Below, piece by piece: positions 9,027 to 18,059 of a DNA stretch of 64,000 nucleotides (position 1 is the stretch's first letter; the number at the start of each line of letters is the position of its first letter). The position numbers were made by a program, and so were the translations under genes. The notes under the pieces are model-generated. The model did not search any database and was not told where the DNA came from. It saw only the letters and a program-made list of their open reading frames with translations. Location of the stretch: NCBI RefSeq assembly GCF_000241305.1, contig NZ_BAEH01000046.1, forward strand, positions 38,726-102,725, given 5' to 3'. The stretch comes from Gordonia effusa NBRC 100432 (GTDB lineage Bacteria; Actinomycetota; Actinomycetes; Mycobacteriales; Mycobacteriaceae).

Positions 9027-12026
9027 TCAGTCACCCGTGGGTGGGCCAGCCGCCCGACCTGCGCTTCGCCGGCGTGGCCGACGCTGCGGAACCGTCACCG
9101 TCGTCGGAGCTTCTTGCAGGGGCCCAGACGTGGTCACCGCTGGTGTCTGCACGGCCACGGCAGGCTCGTCGTCGCTGATCACGATAGTCTCCGACGCCCC
9201 GGTTGACGCCGCGGGACGTCGCGCTGCCCGACGTCGCTTAGGCCGCACCGGCCCGGTGGGAACGGTGTCCTCGATCACGGAGTCGACAGGTGCGACGTCT
9301 GCGGATTTGGCGGGTTCGGTGGCCGGAGCAGCTACCTCGACCGCACCCGGATCGGCGCTTGCACTGCCGGCGTCGTCGCTGATCACTTCGATGTCGTCGT
9401 CGGCAGAGTCGATGAGCTCAGCCTGATCGTCGTGATCATGCGCGTGCGCGGCCATCGCCCGGAACATCGGATGCTCACCGGCCGGATGGTGCGCGGCAGG
9501 CGCTGGACTGGGGCTGCTCGTCTCTGGCGCGGCGGTTTCGCCTTTACGCCCCTTGCGGCGCGAGCGCTTTGACGAGCCCCCATCGCTCCGCGAGCCGGTG
9601 TCATCGGTCGGGCGGACTTCAACGGGATTCGCGTGCACGATGACGCCGCGGCCTCCGCACGCGGTGCACGTCGTCGAGAACGCTTCGAGCAGTCCAGTTC
9701 CCAACCGCTTACGTGTCATCTGCACCAGGCCGAGCGAGGTCACCTCGGAGACCTGGTGTCGAGTTCGGTCACGCGCCAACGCCTCGGTCAGACGACGAAG
9801 TACCAGGTCACGGTTGGACTCGAGAACCATGTCGATGAAGTCGACGATGATCATGCCGCCGATATCGCGCAAACGCATCTGCCGCACGATTTCCTCAGCG
9901 GCCTCCAGGTTGTTGCGCGTCACGGTTTCTTCGAGGTTGCCGCCCGAACCGGTGAATTTTCCGGTGTTGACGTCGACGACGGTCATCGCCTCGGTGTGCT
10001 CGATGATCAGGGTGCCACCCGACGGCAGCCATACCTTGCGGTCGAGCGCCTTAGCCAACTGTTCGTCGATGCGGTGCACGACAAAAGAATCGGGAGCATC
10101 TGGACCGGTCTTTTCGAACTTCTCGACACGCTCCATCAGGTCGGGGGCGACATCGGAGATGTAGCGCTCGACCAGGTTCCATGCCTTGGGACCTTCTACG
10201 ACCAACTTGCGGAAGTCTTCGTTGAATAGATCGCGAACCACGCGAACCAGCAGGTCAGGCTCTTCGTAGAGGGCCTTGGTGCCGTTACCCTTCTTGCTCT
10301 CGACTGCCTCCGAGATCGAGTTCCACTGCGCTTCGAGGCGCTCGATATCGGCACCGAGTTCTTCGGCGCTGACACCTTCGGACGCGGTGCGGATGATTAC
10401 GCCAGCATCGTCGGGTACGAGTTTGCCCAGAATCGATCGCAGCCGCTTACGTTCGGTATCCGGGAGTTTGCGGCTGATACCGGTCGACGATCCACCCGGT
10501 ACGTAGACCAAGTAGCGTCCCGCGAGCGAAATCTGGGTGGTCAGTCGGGCACCCTTATGACCAACTGGATCCTTGCTGACCTGCACTAATACGCTGTCGC
10601 CCGGCTTGAGCGCCTGCTCGATCTTGCGCGAGCCGCCGTCGAGTCCGGCGGCATCCCAGTTCACCTCACCGGCGTAGAGCACGCCGTTACGACCGCGACC
10701 GATGTCAACGAACGCCGCTTCCATACCGGGAAGCACGTTCTGTACGCGGCCCAGGTAGATATTGCCGACCATCGACGACGATGTCTCGGTAGTGACGAAG
10801 TGTTCGACCAGAACGCCGTCTTCGAGAACCGCGACCTGGGTGTAGTCCTCACTCGCACCCTGGTGGTCGGCGCCCAGTGGCCCACGCTCGCGGACGACCA
10901 TGACGCGGTCGACGGCCTCGCGGCGGGCCAGGAACTCCGATTCACTCAGAATCGGCGGTCGACGGCGACCGGCGTCACGACCGTCCCGGCGGCGCTGCCG
11001 CTTGGCTTCCAGGCGCGTCGAACCGGAAATGCCCTGAACCTCGTCGCGTGCCCGCTTGCTCCGCGGTTCGCGTTCGTGGACAACGGTATTCGGCGGATCG
11101 TCGGGTGAGGCCTCATCGGAATCGTCGGTGCCACCTTTGCGGCGACGGCGGCGACGCCGACGCTTCGACGTCGGCTCGTTGGCGTCGTCCTCGGCATCGC
11201 CCGACTCTGACTCGGCGTTTTCGTCCGATGCGCCCGCGGCCTCATCAGCTGGAGTCGATGCTGCGTCAGTCGACTTGGCATCGGAATCACTTGTCTCAGA
11301 ATCATTTTCGCCATCCGCGGCCTGCTCGCCGCGGCCCCGGCCGCGCCCACGCCGACCACGTCGACGTCGGCGATTACGGTTGCCGTCAGCGGAGTCGTCG
11401 TCGGAGCCGTTGGCGTCCTCACCAGCTTCAGAAGTCTCGTCCGTGCCCGCGGATTCCGGCGACTCAACGTCGGATTGGGCAGCGTCGGAGGCGACATTCG
11501 CGGCGTCAGCGTCGGTTGCGGTTTCGTCGGTGGAGACCTTCGAAGGTTTCGCCGGTGCGTACTGCCCCGGCTCTGGCGGGAGGAAGAGCGGTGCTACCGA
11601 AAACGGCGCCGGCTCGGGAGTCTCAGCCGCTGCCAGTAGCGGCGCGTGGCGCTGCGCCTCGGCCGCGGAGAAGAGTGAGGGCGTTTCCTCCGACTCGACC
11701 ACGTCGGCGTCCACTTCGATGGTCGGCGCACTCGCTTGTGCATCTGCGGGCTCGACGCTTTGCGACGATGCCTCGGCGACCTCGCTGGTCTCGTCGGATG
11801 CCGGCTCAGGGTCGCCGACGCGGGAACGAACCGCGTTCGCGGCGTCGCGATCGATGCTCGACTGGGGACTGCGCGCCGCGTGCCCGAGTTCGGCAAGATG
11901 CTCGAGGACGGTGCGGCTGGTCAGTCCCAACGCTCGAGCGAGCGCGTGAACGCGCAACTTAGCTGGAAAATCCTCTGCCGAGTCTGACGCAGCGTTCGCG
12001 TCAGCCGGCGACCCATTATCGGTCAC
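9027..12026 (-). CDS. rne: Ribonuclease E/G
   Basis: Endoribonuclease for mRNA decay and rRNA/tRNA processing. The 999 residues begin with an IF2-N-like helical domain (KLRVHALARALGLTSRTVLEHLAELG, about residues 23-48). A long acidic Ala/Glu/Asp region with arginine-rich blocks follows. The catalytic core starts near residue 390 with an S1-type RNA-binding segment (NIYLGRVQNVLPGMEAAFVDIG). The DNase-I-like site includes VVDVNTGKFTG and GGMIIVDFIDM, and CTACGGRG is the zinc-link. The C-terminal 200 residues are low-complexity with basic clusters. A GTG start is preceded by GAGGAGA at 5 nt. The arrangement with disordered arms on both sides of the core is typical of actinobacterial RNase E. Confidence 0.96.
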   Translation of the reverse strand: MTDNGSPADANAASDSAEDFPAKLRVHALARALGLTSRTVLEHLAELGHAARSPQSSIDRDAANAVRSRVGDPEPASDETSEVAEASSQSVEPADAQASAPTIEVDADVVESEETPSLFSAAEAQRHAPLLAAAETPEPAPFSVAPLFLPPEPGQYAPAKPSKVSTDETATDADAANVASDAAQSDVESPESAGTDETSEAGEDANGSDDDSADGNRNRRRRRGRRGRGRGRGEQAADGENDSETSDSDAKSTDAASTPADEAAGASDENAESESGDAEDDANEPTSKRRRRRRRRKGGTDDSDEASPDDPPNTVVHEREPRSKRARDEVQGISGSTRLEAKRQRRRDGRDAGRRRPPILSESEFLARREAVDRVMVVRERGPLGADHQGASEDYTQVAVLEDGVLVEHFVTTETSSSMVGNIYLGRVQNVLPGMEAAFVDIGRGRNGVLYAGEVNWDAAGLDGGSRKIEQALKPGDSVLVQVSKDPVGHKGARLTTQISLAGRYLVYVPGGSSTGISRKLPDTERKRLRSILGKLVPDDAGVIIRTASEGVSAEELGADIERLEAQWNSISEAVESKKGNGTKALYEEPDLLVRVVRDLFNEDFRKLVVEGPKAWNLVERYISDVAPDLMERVEKFEKTGPDAPDSFVVHRIDEQLAKALDRKVWLPSGGTLIIEHTEAMTVVDVNTGKFTGSGGNLEETVTRNNLEAAEEIVRQMRLRDIGGMIIVDFIDMVLESNRDLVLRRLTEALARDRTRHQVSEVTSLGLVQMTRKRLGTGLLEAFSTTCTACGGRGVIVHANPVEVRPTDDTGSRSDGGSSKRSRRKGRKGETAAPETSSPSPAPAAHHPAGEHPMFRAMAAHAHDHDDQAELIDSADDDIEVISDDAGSASADPGAVEVAAPATEPAKSADVAPVDSVIEDTVPTGPVRPKRRRAARRPAASTGASETIVISDDEPAVAVQTPAVTTSGPLQEAPTTVTVPQRRPRRRSAGRAAGPPTGD

Positions 12027-12452
12027 GTTGTCTCCTCGCGCCCCCGGGCGCGTCGCTGCTGGTAGAGCAGTTCTGACGCGGCCACGCGAGGGCTGCCTAT
12101 GTGTGGTTGTCCGGTCAGTTATTGACCGGTTAAGTGGTCTTCGCGTCTTGTCGTCGTGTTCGCCAGAGGTTACTGGCCTCTCACACGGCTGACGCCTTGC
12201 TGGTGACGATGCGTCCGGACGTCGCGAAAATACGTTCAGTCTCGGGCCGCCCGCGCGCTGAGTCTAGATAGAACCCGCGGCGGTGGGGCTGCCACCGGTT
12301 GCCGAAGCCAACTTAGGTACCGACTCACCCACGTTGCGTGCGAGCTAGATGTCGACAACGGCCAAGCAAGTATCCCACACCACAGAGGTTTCAAGAATTC
12401 AGGTCGGCGAAATCGCCTCTGACAATTCCCTGAACTCGGTTATGCGCGCTGG
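12027..12452 (-). promoter_or_regulatory. rne upstream/leader region with hairpins
   Basis: This 426-bp stretch between rne and ndk has no gene. On the minus strand GCGCCCGGGGGCGC (a 6-bp stem) lies just before the rne ribosome-binding site, and CCGGTCA-5 nt-TGACCGG forms a second hairpin at 12111-12130. Long structured rne leaders can serve in self-regulation in other bacteria; here that is only a possibility. Confidence 0.4.
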
Positions 12453-12869
12453 TCAGGCGCCCAGGTTCGGAAACCAGAGCGCAATCTCACGCGCCGCCGA
12501 CTCCGGCGAGTCTGAGCCGTGAACCAGGTTGTTCTGCGTTTCCAACGCGAAGTCACCGCGAACTGTTCCCGGTGTGGCCTTTTCTACCGGGTCGGTGCCA
12601 CCGGCGATCTGACGCCATGCCGCGATGGCGCGTGGTCCTTCGACCACGGCGGCAACGAGTGGGCCGGAGGTGATGAACTCGATCAACGATCCATAGAACG
12701 GCTTACCGTCATGCTCGGCGTAGTGGCCGGCAGCCACTTCCGCGGTCGCGGTACGCAGATCGAGCGCGACGATCTTGAGGTCTTTCGCTTCGATGCGGCG
12801 GATGATCTCCCCGACGAGGCCACGGGCGACGGCGTCGGGCTTGGCTAGTACGAGGGTGCGTTCGGTCAC
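12453..12869 (-). CDS. ndk: Nucleoside diphosphate kinase
   Basis: Balances nucleoside triphosphate pools by phosphate transfer through a histidine. The 138-residue product contains [35 protein letters not shown], and the active-site His in [14 protein letters not shown]. The start is taken as GTG at 12869 (VTERTLVL), which aligns with the family; a TACCAT box lies 7 nt before it. An ATG 9 bases upstream is the alternative. It is a single gene between rne and the small coiled-coil gene. Confidence 0.95.
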   Translation of the reverse strand: MTERTLVLAKPDAVARGLVGEIIRRIEAKDLKIVALDLRTATAEVAAGHYAEHDGKPFYGSLIEFITSGPLVAAVVEGPRAIAAWRQIAGGTDPVEKATPGTVRGDFALETQNNLVHGSDSPESAAREIALWFPNLGA

Positions 12870-12876
12870 GATGAGC

Positions 12877-12882
12877 ATGGTA
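12877..12882 (-). promoter_or_regulatory. Candidate -10 box for leaderless ndk transcript
   Basis: Minus-strand TACCAT is followed by 7 nt and then the GTG start. It is a weak -10 match, supported only by the same spacing at other genes in the window. Confidence 0.3.
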
Positions 12883-13016
12883 GCGGTGGCACATCCGGCC
12901 CTCGACGCCGGCATATCGCCGAAGCTTCGTCCACACTCCTGACGGTTATCCCCAGACCTGGACCCACACCCGAATTGACGTCGTCTGAACGCGGCCTCGG
13001 GCGTAATATTCGCCGC

Positions 13017-13397
13017 ATGATCACGTCCGAATCAGATAGTCGATTCACCCAGATCTACAGCGATATCAACGAGATCTACGGACAATTGAGCCAGCACACC
13101 ACGACGCTGGACCAGCACACTGAGAAGCTGGACCAGCATACGAAAATCCTGGACCAGCACACGAAGATACTTGACGAGCATACGAAGATACTCAACGAGC
13201 ACAGTGCGATACTCGCGCTGCACACAGCGAAATTTGAGGAGATCGATCGCCGGTTCGCACAAATCGACGCCCGCTTCGACCAAATCGATCAGCGGTTCGA
13301 GCAAGTCGAGGCCCGGTTCAAGCACATCGATACGAAGCTTGAGAAACTCGATTCCAAACTCGATCTCATCCTGGAGCACGTTGGTGGCCGGAGTTGA
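13017..13397 (+). CDS. Small heptad-repeat (coiled-coil) protein of unknown function
   Basis: The predicted 126-residue protein is almost wholly a repeated heptad. Five to six units like LDQHTKI run from about residue 27 to 68, then units like [15 protein letters not shown]. It should form a long parallel coiled coil. The DNA is itself a 21-bp tandem array (CTGGACCAGCACAC), so the protein grew by repeat expansion. The ATG at 13017 is chosen because the repeat-free N-terminus [17 protein letters not shown] starts there; an upstream ATG at 12975 is possible. It is encoded opposite to its neighbours ndk and the DUF4233 gene. I do not recognise a family. Confidence 0.7.
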   Translation: MITSESDSRFTQIYSDINEIYGQLSQHTTTLDQHTEKLDQHTKILDQHTKILDEHTKILNEHSAILALHTAKFEEIDRRFAQIDARFDQIDQRFEQVEARFKHIDTKLEKLDSKLDLILEHVGGRS

Positions 13398-13409
13398 CGC
13401 TGACCGAAA

Positions 13410-13823
13410 CTACTCGTCGATAGGCTCTTGCCCGAATAGTTCGCCGCGCTCCATCCGCCGCTCGACGTCTCTCTTGATGTACGCGATGTAGACCCACACA
13501 CAGCCGAACACCACGCCCACCACGGCGATTGACCAATGGAACAGTCCGCCCGCAATCGTCACCACCTGCAGTGCCAGATCGAATCGCAGTGCCCACGGCC
13601 TGCCCTGCAGCCCTGAGCCCAGAATCATCACCAGACTTAGCCCAAGCAGAAAAGTCAACGACCACGGTCCGAGGCCGGGGCCTACCTTCGCGACGATCGG
13701 AAGCGCGAGCAGCACGATGATCACCTCGAGGATCAACGTGCCGGCCATCACGCCGCGTAAACCCTTCCACGGATCATTGGTCGGCTCGGTGAATCTCTGT
13801 TTACCCGGCGACGATGAACTCAT
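13410..13823 (-). CDS. DUF4233 membrane protein
   Basis: A 137-residue protein with about four hydrophobic segments (GVMAGTLILEVIIVLLALPIV, WSLTFLLGLSLVMILGSG, FDLALQVVTIAGGLFHWSIAVVGVVFGCVWVYIAYI) and a charged tail. It overlaps the end of folC by 4 nt (ATGA). The same small membrane gene follows folC in mycobacteria (Rv2446c position). The function is unknown; the pairing with folC is a genomic habit, not proof of a shared pathway. Confidence 0.85.
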   Translation of the reverse strand: MSSSSPGKQRFTEPTNDPWKGLRGVMAGTLILEVIIVLLALPIVAKVGPGLGPWSLTFLLGLSLVMILGSGLQGRPWALRFDLALQVVTIAGGLFHWSIAVVGVVFGCVWVYIAYIKRDVERRMERGELFGQEPIDE

Positions 13824-15235
13824 GCGGGATCCTTCCCAAACAATGTCCGCGCGGCCCCCGCAGTCATAACCGAACCGGTGATCACCACTCCGGCGCCCGC
13901 AACGGGCGATCCGTCGTCTGCCTCTTCGGCCCACGCGATGGCCACCTCGACGGCGTCGGGCAGAAACGGTTCGACCCGCACCCGCTCTTCGCCGAACACC
14001 CGATTCGCGATGTCGGCGAGGGTGTCGGTATCCAATGCCCGCGGCGACCCATTGTTGGTAAGCACCACGCCGTCAAACACCGGCTCCAGCGCCGCAAGCA
14101 CACCCTCGACATCTTTGTCGCCCAAAACTCCCACCACCCCGACGATCCGTCGGAAATCGAATTCATCGGTGAGCGCCTGAGCTAATGCCTGGGATCCATG
14201 TGGGTTATGCGCGGCGTCCAGGTATACCGTCGGCGCGCTGCGAACTCGCTCCAGCCGACCCGGAGCGGTCACCGCCGCGAAACCGGCCCGCACCGCCTCA
14301 GCATCCAATTGGCGGTCCGCGCCAGCTCCGAAGAATGCTTCGACCGCAGCCAGTGCGACCACCGCGTTGGACGCCTGATGCGCGCCATGCAGCGGCAGAA
14401 AGACCTCGGGGTATTCGCCACCCAAGCCCTGCAATCGCAGCAGCTGACCTCCGACCGCGGTCTTCGACTCCAGCACTGCGAACTCCGAATTCTGGCGCGC
14501 CACAATGGTTTCCGCATCAACCGTGGCACGGAGCAATACGTCCAACGCTTCCGGTGATGACTGCTGGGCAATGATTGTGACCGGATCGACGGGGACCAGT
14601 GCCTCCGAATCACCCTTCTTGATGATGCCTGCCTTCTCCCCCGCGATCGCGGTAAGCGTGTCGCCGAGGTAATCCGCGTGGTCCATCGCGATGGGCGTGA
14701 TGACGGCAACTGCCGCATCGATGACATTCGTCGCGTCCCAGCGGCCGCCCATTCCCGTCTCGACGACAGCGACATCGACCGGCGCCTCCGCGAAGGCGGC
14801 ATAGGCCATCGCGGTGAGAACCTCGAACTTACTCATCCGCGGACCACCCGCGGCGATAGACGAGTCGTCGACCATGGTGATGAACGGTTCGAGTTCACGA
14901 TAGGTATCGACGTAACCACGTGGCGAGATCGGTTGTCCGTCAACCGAAATACGCTCGGTCGCCAATTGCAGATGCGGGCTGGTGATCCGCCCGGTCCGAC
15001 GATGCAGAGCGGTCAACAGAGCATCGATCATCCGAGTCACCGACGTTTTGCCGTTAGTACCGGCGATGTGGATCGATGGATAGTTGCGCTGCGGCGACCC
15101 GAGCAGATCGAGAAGCGCGTTAATCCGCGTTAACGAGGGCTCGATCTTGGTCTCCGGCCAACGCGTATCTAATTCGGCCTCGACGACGGCAAGATCTTCG
15201 AGATCCTCTGGCGTAGGCGACGCAGACGCCGTCAT
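13820..15235 (-). CDS. folC: Folylpolyglutamate synthase / dihydrofolate synthase (FolC)
   Basis: Mur-ligase-like ATPase that adds glutamate to folates. The 471 residues include the P-loop [15 protein letters not shown] (about residue 55), [25 protein letters not shown] and the second-domain [10 protein letters not shown]. It overlaps valS upstream and the DUF4233 gene downstream by 4 nt each, so valS-folC-DUF4233 look like one translationally coupled operon. Confidence 0.96.
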   Translation of the reverse strand: MTASASPTPEDLEDLAVVEAELDTRWPETKIEPSLTRINALLDLLGSPQRNYPSIHIAGTNGKTSVTRMIDALLTALHRRTGRITSPHLQLATERISVDGQPISPRGYVDTYRELEPFITMVDDSSIAAGGPRMSKFEVLTAMAYAAFAEAPVDVAVVETGMGGRWDATNVIDAAVAVITPIAMDHADYLGDTLTAIAGEKAGIIKKGDSEALVPVDPVTIIAQQSSPEALDVLLRATVDAETIVARQNSEFAVLESKTAVGGQLLRLQGLGGEYPEVFLPLHGAHQASNAVVALAAVEAFFGAGADRQLDAEAVRAGFAAVTAPGRLERVRSAPTVYLDAAHNPHGSQALAQALTDEFDFRRIVGVVGVLGDKDVEGVLAALEPVFDGVVLTNNGSPRALDTDTLADIANRVFGEERVRVEPFLPDAVEVAIAWAEEADDGSPVAGAGVVITGSVMTAGAARTLFGKDPA

Positions 15236-17874
15236 CCCAGCGAATCCAGCTTGGCAGTCAACCGTTCGATCTCCTCCTGTGCGAGTTTCTGCCGCGCCCT
15301 AATCTTGTCGACAACATGATCGGGCGCCTTCGAGAGGAATTGCTCGTTGCCCAGTTTCCCCGACGTCTGCGCGAGTTCTTTTTCGGCGACAGCGAGATCC
15401 TTTGCCGCACGACGTTTTTCAGCCTCAACGTCAACGCTGCCGGATGTGTCGATGCGCACCACGACGGTAGTCGACGACAGTCGCACCTCGATCGTCGCCG
15501 TCGCGGTGAAGCCATCGCCCGCCGTGTCCAACTTCGCCAACGAATCGATGTAGGCGCGTGATTGCCCCAGCCCCGCCGCGTCGGTGCCCTCTAGCTCGGC
15601 GGAAACGCGCTGATTCGGCGCCAATCCCTGATCGCTACGGAACCGGCGGACCTCGGTGATCAGCTTCTGCAGATCCTCGATATGGGTGCGTGCGACAGCA
15701 TCGACAGTTGCTCCAGCTGCCTGCGGCCACGGCGCCACAACCACCGATTCGCCGCCGGTCAATGCCTTCCACAGCGTTTCGGTAACGAACGGGATGACCG
15801 GCGACAAGGCACGCAAGAGCGGATCGAGAACATTGCCGAGGACGAGCGCCGTCGCATCGGCGCGAGCCTGATCACCCGAATTGATCTGCACCTTGGCAAG
15901 TTCGAGATACCAGTCGCAGACCTCGTCCCATGCGAAGTGGTAAAGCGCCTCGCAAGCCTTCGAGAATTCATAAGACTCAAAGCCCGAATCCGCTTCTGCC
16001 AGAACCTCATCGAGCCGATCGAGAATCCAGCGATCGGCAACGGTCAACTGATCTCGGGGCGGAAGATCCCCGACTTTCGCCCCGTTCATCAACGCGAACT
16101 TGGTAGCGTTGAACAGTTTCGTCGCGAAGTTTCGGGACGACGATGCGTGGTCCTCACCAACGGAGATATCGCTGCCAGGGTTGGCGCCGCGCGCCAGAGT
16201 AAAGCGCAATGCGTCGGCGCCGAAACGCTCAACCCAATCGAGCGGATCGATACCGTTGCCCTTCGACTTACTCATTTTGCGGCCGTGTTCGTCGCGCACC
16301 AGCCCGTGTAGGAATAGGCTGCCAAACGGCACCTTGGCTTCTCGATCAGCAAGTCCGGCAACATCTTTGGCACCAACGTAGGTGCCAAACATCATCATCC
16401 GGGCGACCCAGAAGAAGAGAATGTCGTAACCGGTCACCAAGACCGATGTCGGATAGAACTTCTGCAGGTCCGCGGTATCGGTTGGCCAGCCGAGTGTCGA
16501 GAACGGCCATAGACCCGACGAAAACCAGGTGTCGAGGACGTCGGTCTCCTGCGTGTATCCCTCGGGCGGCGCCTCTCCGGGTGCCGGGCAAACCACTTCA
16601 CCGTCCGGCCCGTACCAGATCGGGATCCGATGCCCCCACCAGAGCTGGCGCGAGATACACCAGTCATGCATATCGTCGACCCAACCGAACCAGCGCGATT
16701 CCATCGATGTCGGATGAATCACGGTGTCGCCGTTACGAACCGCGTCCCCCGCGCTCTTGGCCAGCGGCTCGACATTGACCCACCACTGCATCGATAACCG
16801 CGGTTCGATCGGTTCGCCGGTCCGCTCTGAGTGGCCGACGCTATGTAGGTACGGCCGGACTTCCTTGACGATCCGTCCCTGTTCCGCCAAAGCCTCGCGG
16901 ACCTTGACGCGAGCTTCGAAGCGGTCCATCCCGTCGAATTGCGTTCCGGTGTCGGTGATTACACCGGTCTCGTCCATGATGGTCGGCATCGCCAGACCGT
17001 GTCGCTGACCGATCGCGAAGTCGTTGGGGTCGTGGGCCGGCGTGATTTTCACTGCGCCCGAACCGAATTCGGGGTCGACATAGTCGTCGACGACAACCGG
17101 CACCTTGCGATCAAGGAATGGGTGTTCGAACTCGACGCCCACCAGATCACGGTATCGCTCATCGTCGGGATGGACGGCAATCGCGGTGTCGCCCAACATC
17201 GTTTCCATTCGAGTGGTGGCGACGACGATATGGGGCTCGTCATCACTCATCGCCCCGTACCGGAAGCTGACCAGTTCGCCCTCGACGTCGGCGTAGTTGA
17301 CCTCGATATCGCTGATCGCGGTGCGCAGGACCGGGGACCAGTTGACTAACCGCTCGGCCTGGTAGATCAGTCCGTCGTCGAACATCTGCTTGAAGACCGT
17401 GTGGACGGCCGTGGACAATCCCTCGTCCATGGTGAAACGCTCACGACTCCAGTCGACGCCGTCGCCGAGTTTGCGCATCTGCGATCCGATGGTGCCGCTA
17501 ATCGCGGCCTTCTCCTGCCACACACGCTCGATGAAGGCTTCTCGGCCCAGATCGTCGCGAGTAACACCCTCGTCGGCTAGTTTGCGCTCGACCATCGTCT
17601 GCATCGCGATCGCCGCATGATCCATCCCCGGCAGCCACAGCACCTCATAACCCTGCATGCGGCGCCGACGAGTGAGCGCATCCATCAACACGTGTTCGTA
17701 GGCGTGCCCCATGTGGAGCGACCCGTTGACATTCGGTGGTGGAATGACAATGGAAAAGGGCGGCTTGTCACTTGAGGCGTCAGCGGTGAAATACCCCGCA
17801 TCTACCCAGCTCTGGTACAGCCCATCTTCGTGCTCAGCAGGGATCCAGGACTTGGGGAGCGCTTCGTTGGTCAC
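15232..17874 (-). CDS. valS: Valyl-tRNA synthetase
   Basis: Class I aminoacyl-tRNA synthetase, 880 residues. It shows the HIGH-type motif [14 protein letters not shown] (about residue 47), the editing (CP1) domain, [10 protein letters not shown], the KMSKS loop ([14 protein letters not shown], about residue 532), the anticodon-binding helical domain and a C-terminal coiled-coil arm (about 810-880). A GTG start has a TAGAAT box 6 nt upstream and no ribosome-binding site, so the transcript is probably leaderless. It heads the valS-folC operon. Confidence 0.97.
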   Translation of the reverse strand: MTNEALPKSWIPAEHEDGLYQSWVDAGYFTADASSDKPPFSIVIPPPNVNGSLHMGHAYEHVLMDALTRRRRMQGYEVLWLPGMDHAAIAMQTMVERKLADEGVTRDDLGREAFIERVWQEKAAISGTIGSQMRKLGDGVDWSRERFTMDEGLSTAVHTVFKQMFDDGLIYQAERLVNWSPVLRTAISDIEVNYADVEGELVSFRYGAMSDDEPHIVVATTRMETMLGDTAIAVHPDDERYRDLVGVEFEHPFLDRKVPVVVDDYVDPEFGSGAVKITPAHDPNDFAIGQRHGLAMPTIMDETGVITDTGTQFDGMDRFEARVKVREALAEQGRIVKEVRPYLHSVGHSERTGEPIEPRLSMQWWVNVEPLAKSAGDAVRNGDTVIHPTSMESRWFGWVDDMHDWCISRQLWWGHRIPIWYGPDGEVVCPAPGEAPPEGYTQETDVLDTWFSSGLWPFSTLGWPTDTADLQKFYPTSVLVTGYDILFFWVARMMMFGTYVGAKDVAGLADREAKVPFGSLFLHGLVRDEHGRKMSKSKGNGIDPLDWVERFGADALRFTLARGANPGSDISVGEDHASSSRNFATKLFNATKFALMNGAKVGDLPPRDQLTVADRWILDRLDEVLAEADSGFESYEFSKACEALYHFAWDEVCDWYLELAKVQINSGDQARADATALVLGNVLDPLLRALSPVIPFVTETLWKALTGGESVVVAPWPQAAGATVDAVARTHIEDLQKLITEVRRFRSDQGLAPNQRVSAELEGTDAAGLGQSRAYIDSLAKLDTAGDGFTATATIEVRLSSTTVVVRIDTSGSVDVEAEKRRAAKDLAVAEKELAQTSGKLGNEQFLSKAPDHVVDKIRARQKLAQEEIERLTAKLDSLG

Positions 17875-17880
17875 CGGTCA

Positions 17881-17886
17881 ATTCTA
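17881..17886 (-). promoter_or_regulatory. Candidate -10 box for leaderless valS transcript
   Basis: Minus-strand TAGAAT (TANNNT, close to the actinobacterial consensus) is followed by 6 nt (TGACCG) and then the GTG start. It is among the clearest leaderless signals in the window. Confidence 0.55.
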
Positions 17887-17977
17887 GGGAAAGGCGAATG
17901 CCGGTCGAACAGCCCCTCGGCCAGTCGTATCGACAGCAGGCTCCACCCCTTGCCACTTTCAACATATATCGCACCCG

Positions 17978-17996
17978 GGGGCTTGCCGCAAGGCCC
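17978..17996 (+). promoter_or_regulatory. Rifamycin-associated element (RAE) upstream of helR
   Basis: The 19-bp string GGGGCTTGCCGCAAGGCCC is an imperfect inverted repeat (CTTGC/GCAAG core, extended to ACCCGGG/CCCGGGT). It matches the RAE described upstream of rifamycin-inducible genes in actinomycetes, as I remember the consensus. It lies 63 bp before helR, the kind of gene it is known to precede. Confidence 0.75.
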
Positions 17997-18059
17997 GGGT
18001 AATGCTGCAGAATCGCTGGTCGTGGCGACTTACCCGGACTCGCCGCAGACGGAGAATCA

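Noticed and set aside
11056..11949. A 297-codon plus-strand frame opposite the rne N-terminal arm.
   Set aside because: The Ser/Ala-rich product is the reverse reading of the acidic low-complexity arm of RNase E.
13032..13379. Antisense frame across the heptad-repeat gene.
   Set aside because: Repeats keep several frames open. The plus-strand reading has a clean start, a heptad pattern and a non-repeat N-terminus; the antisense reading does not.
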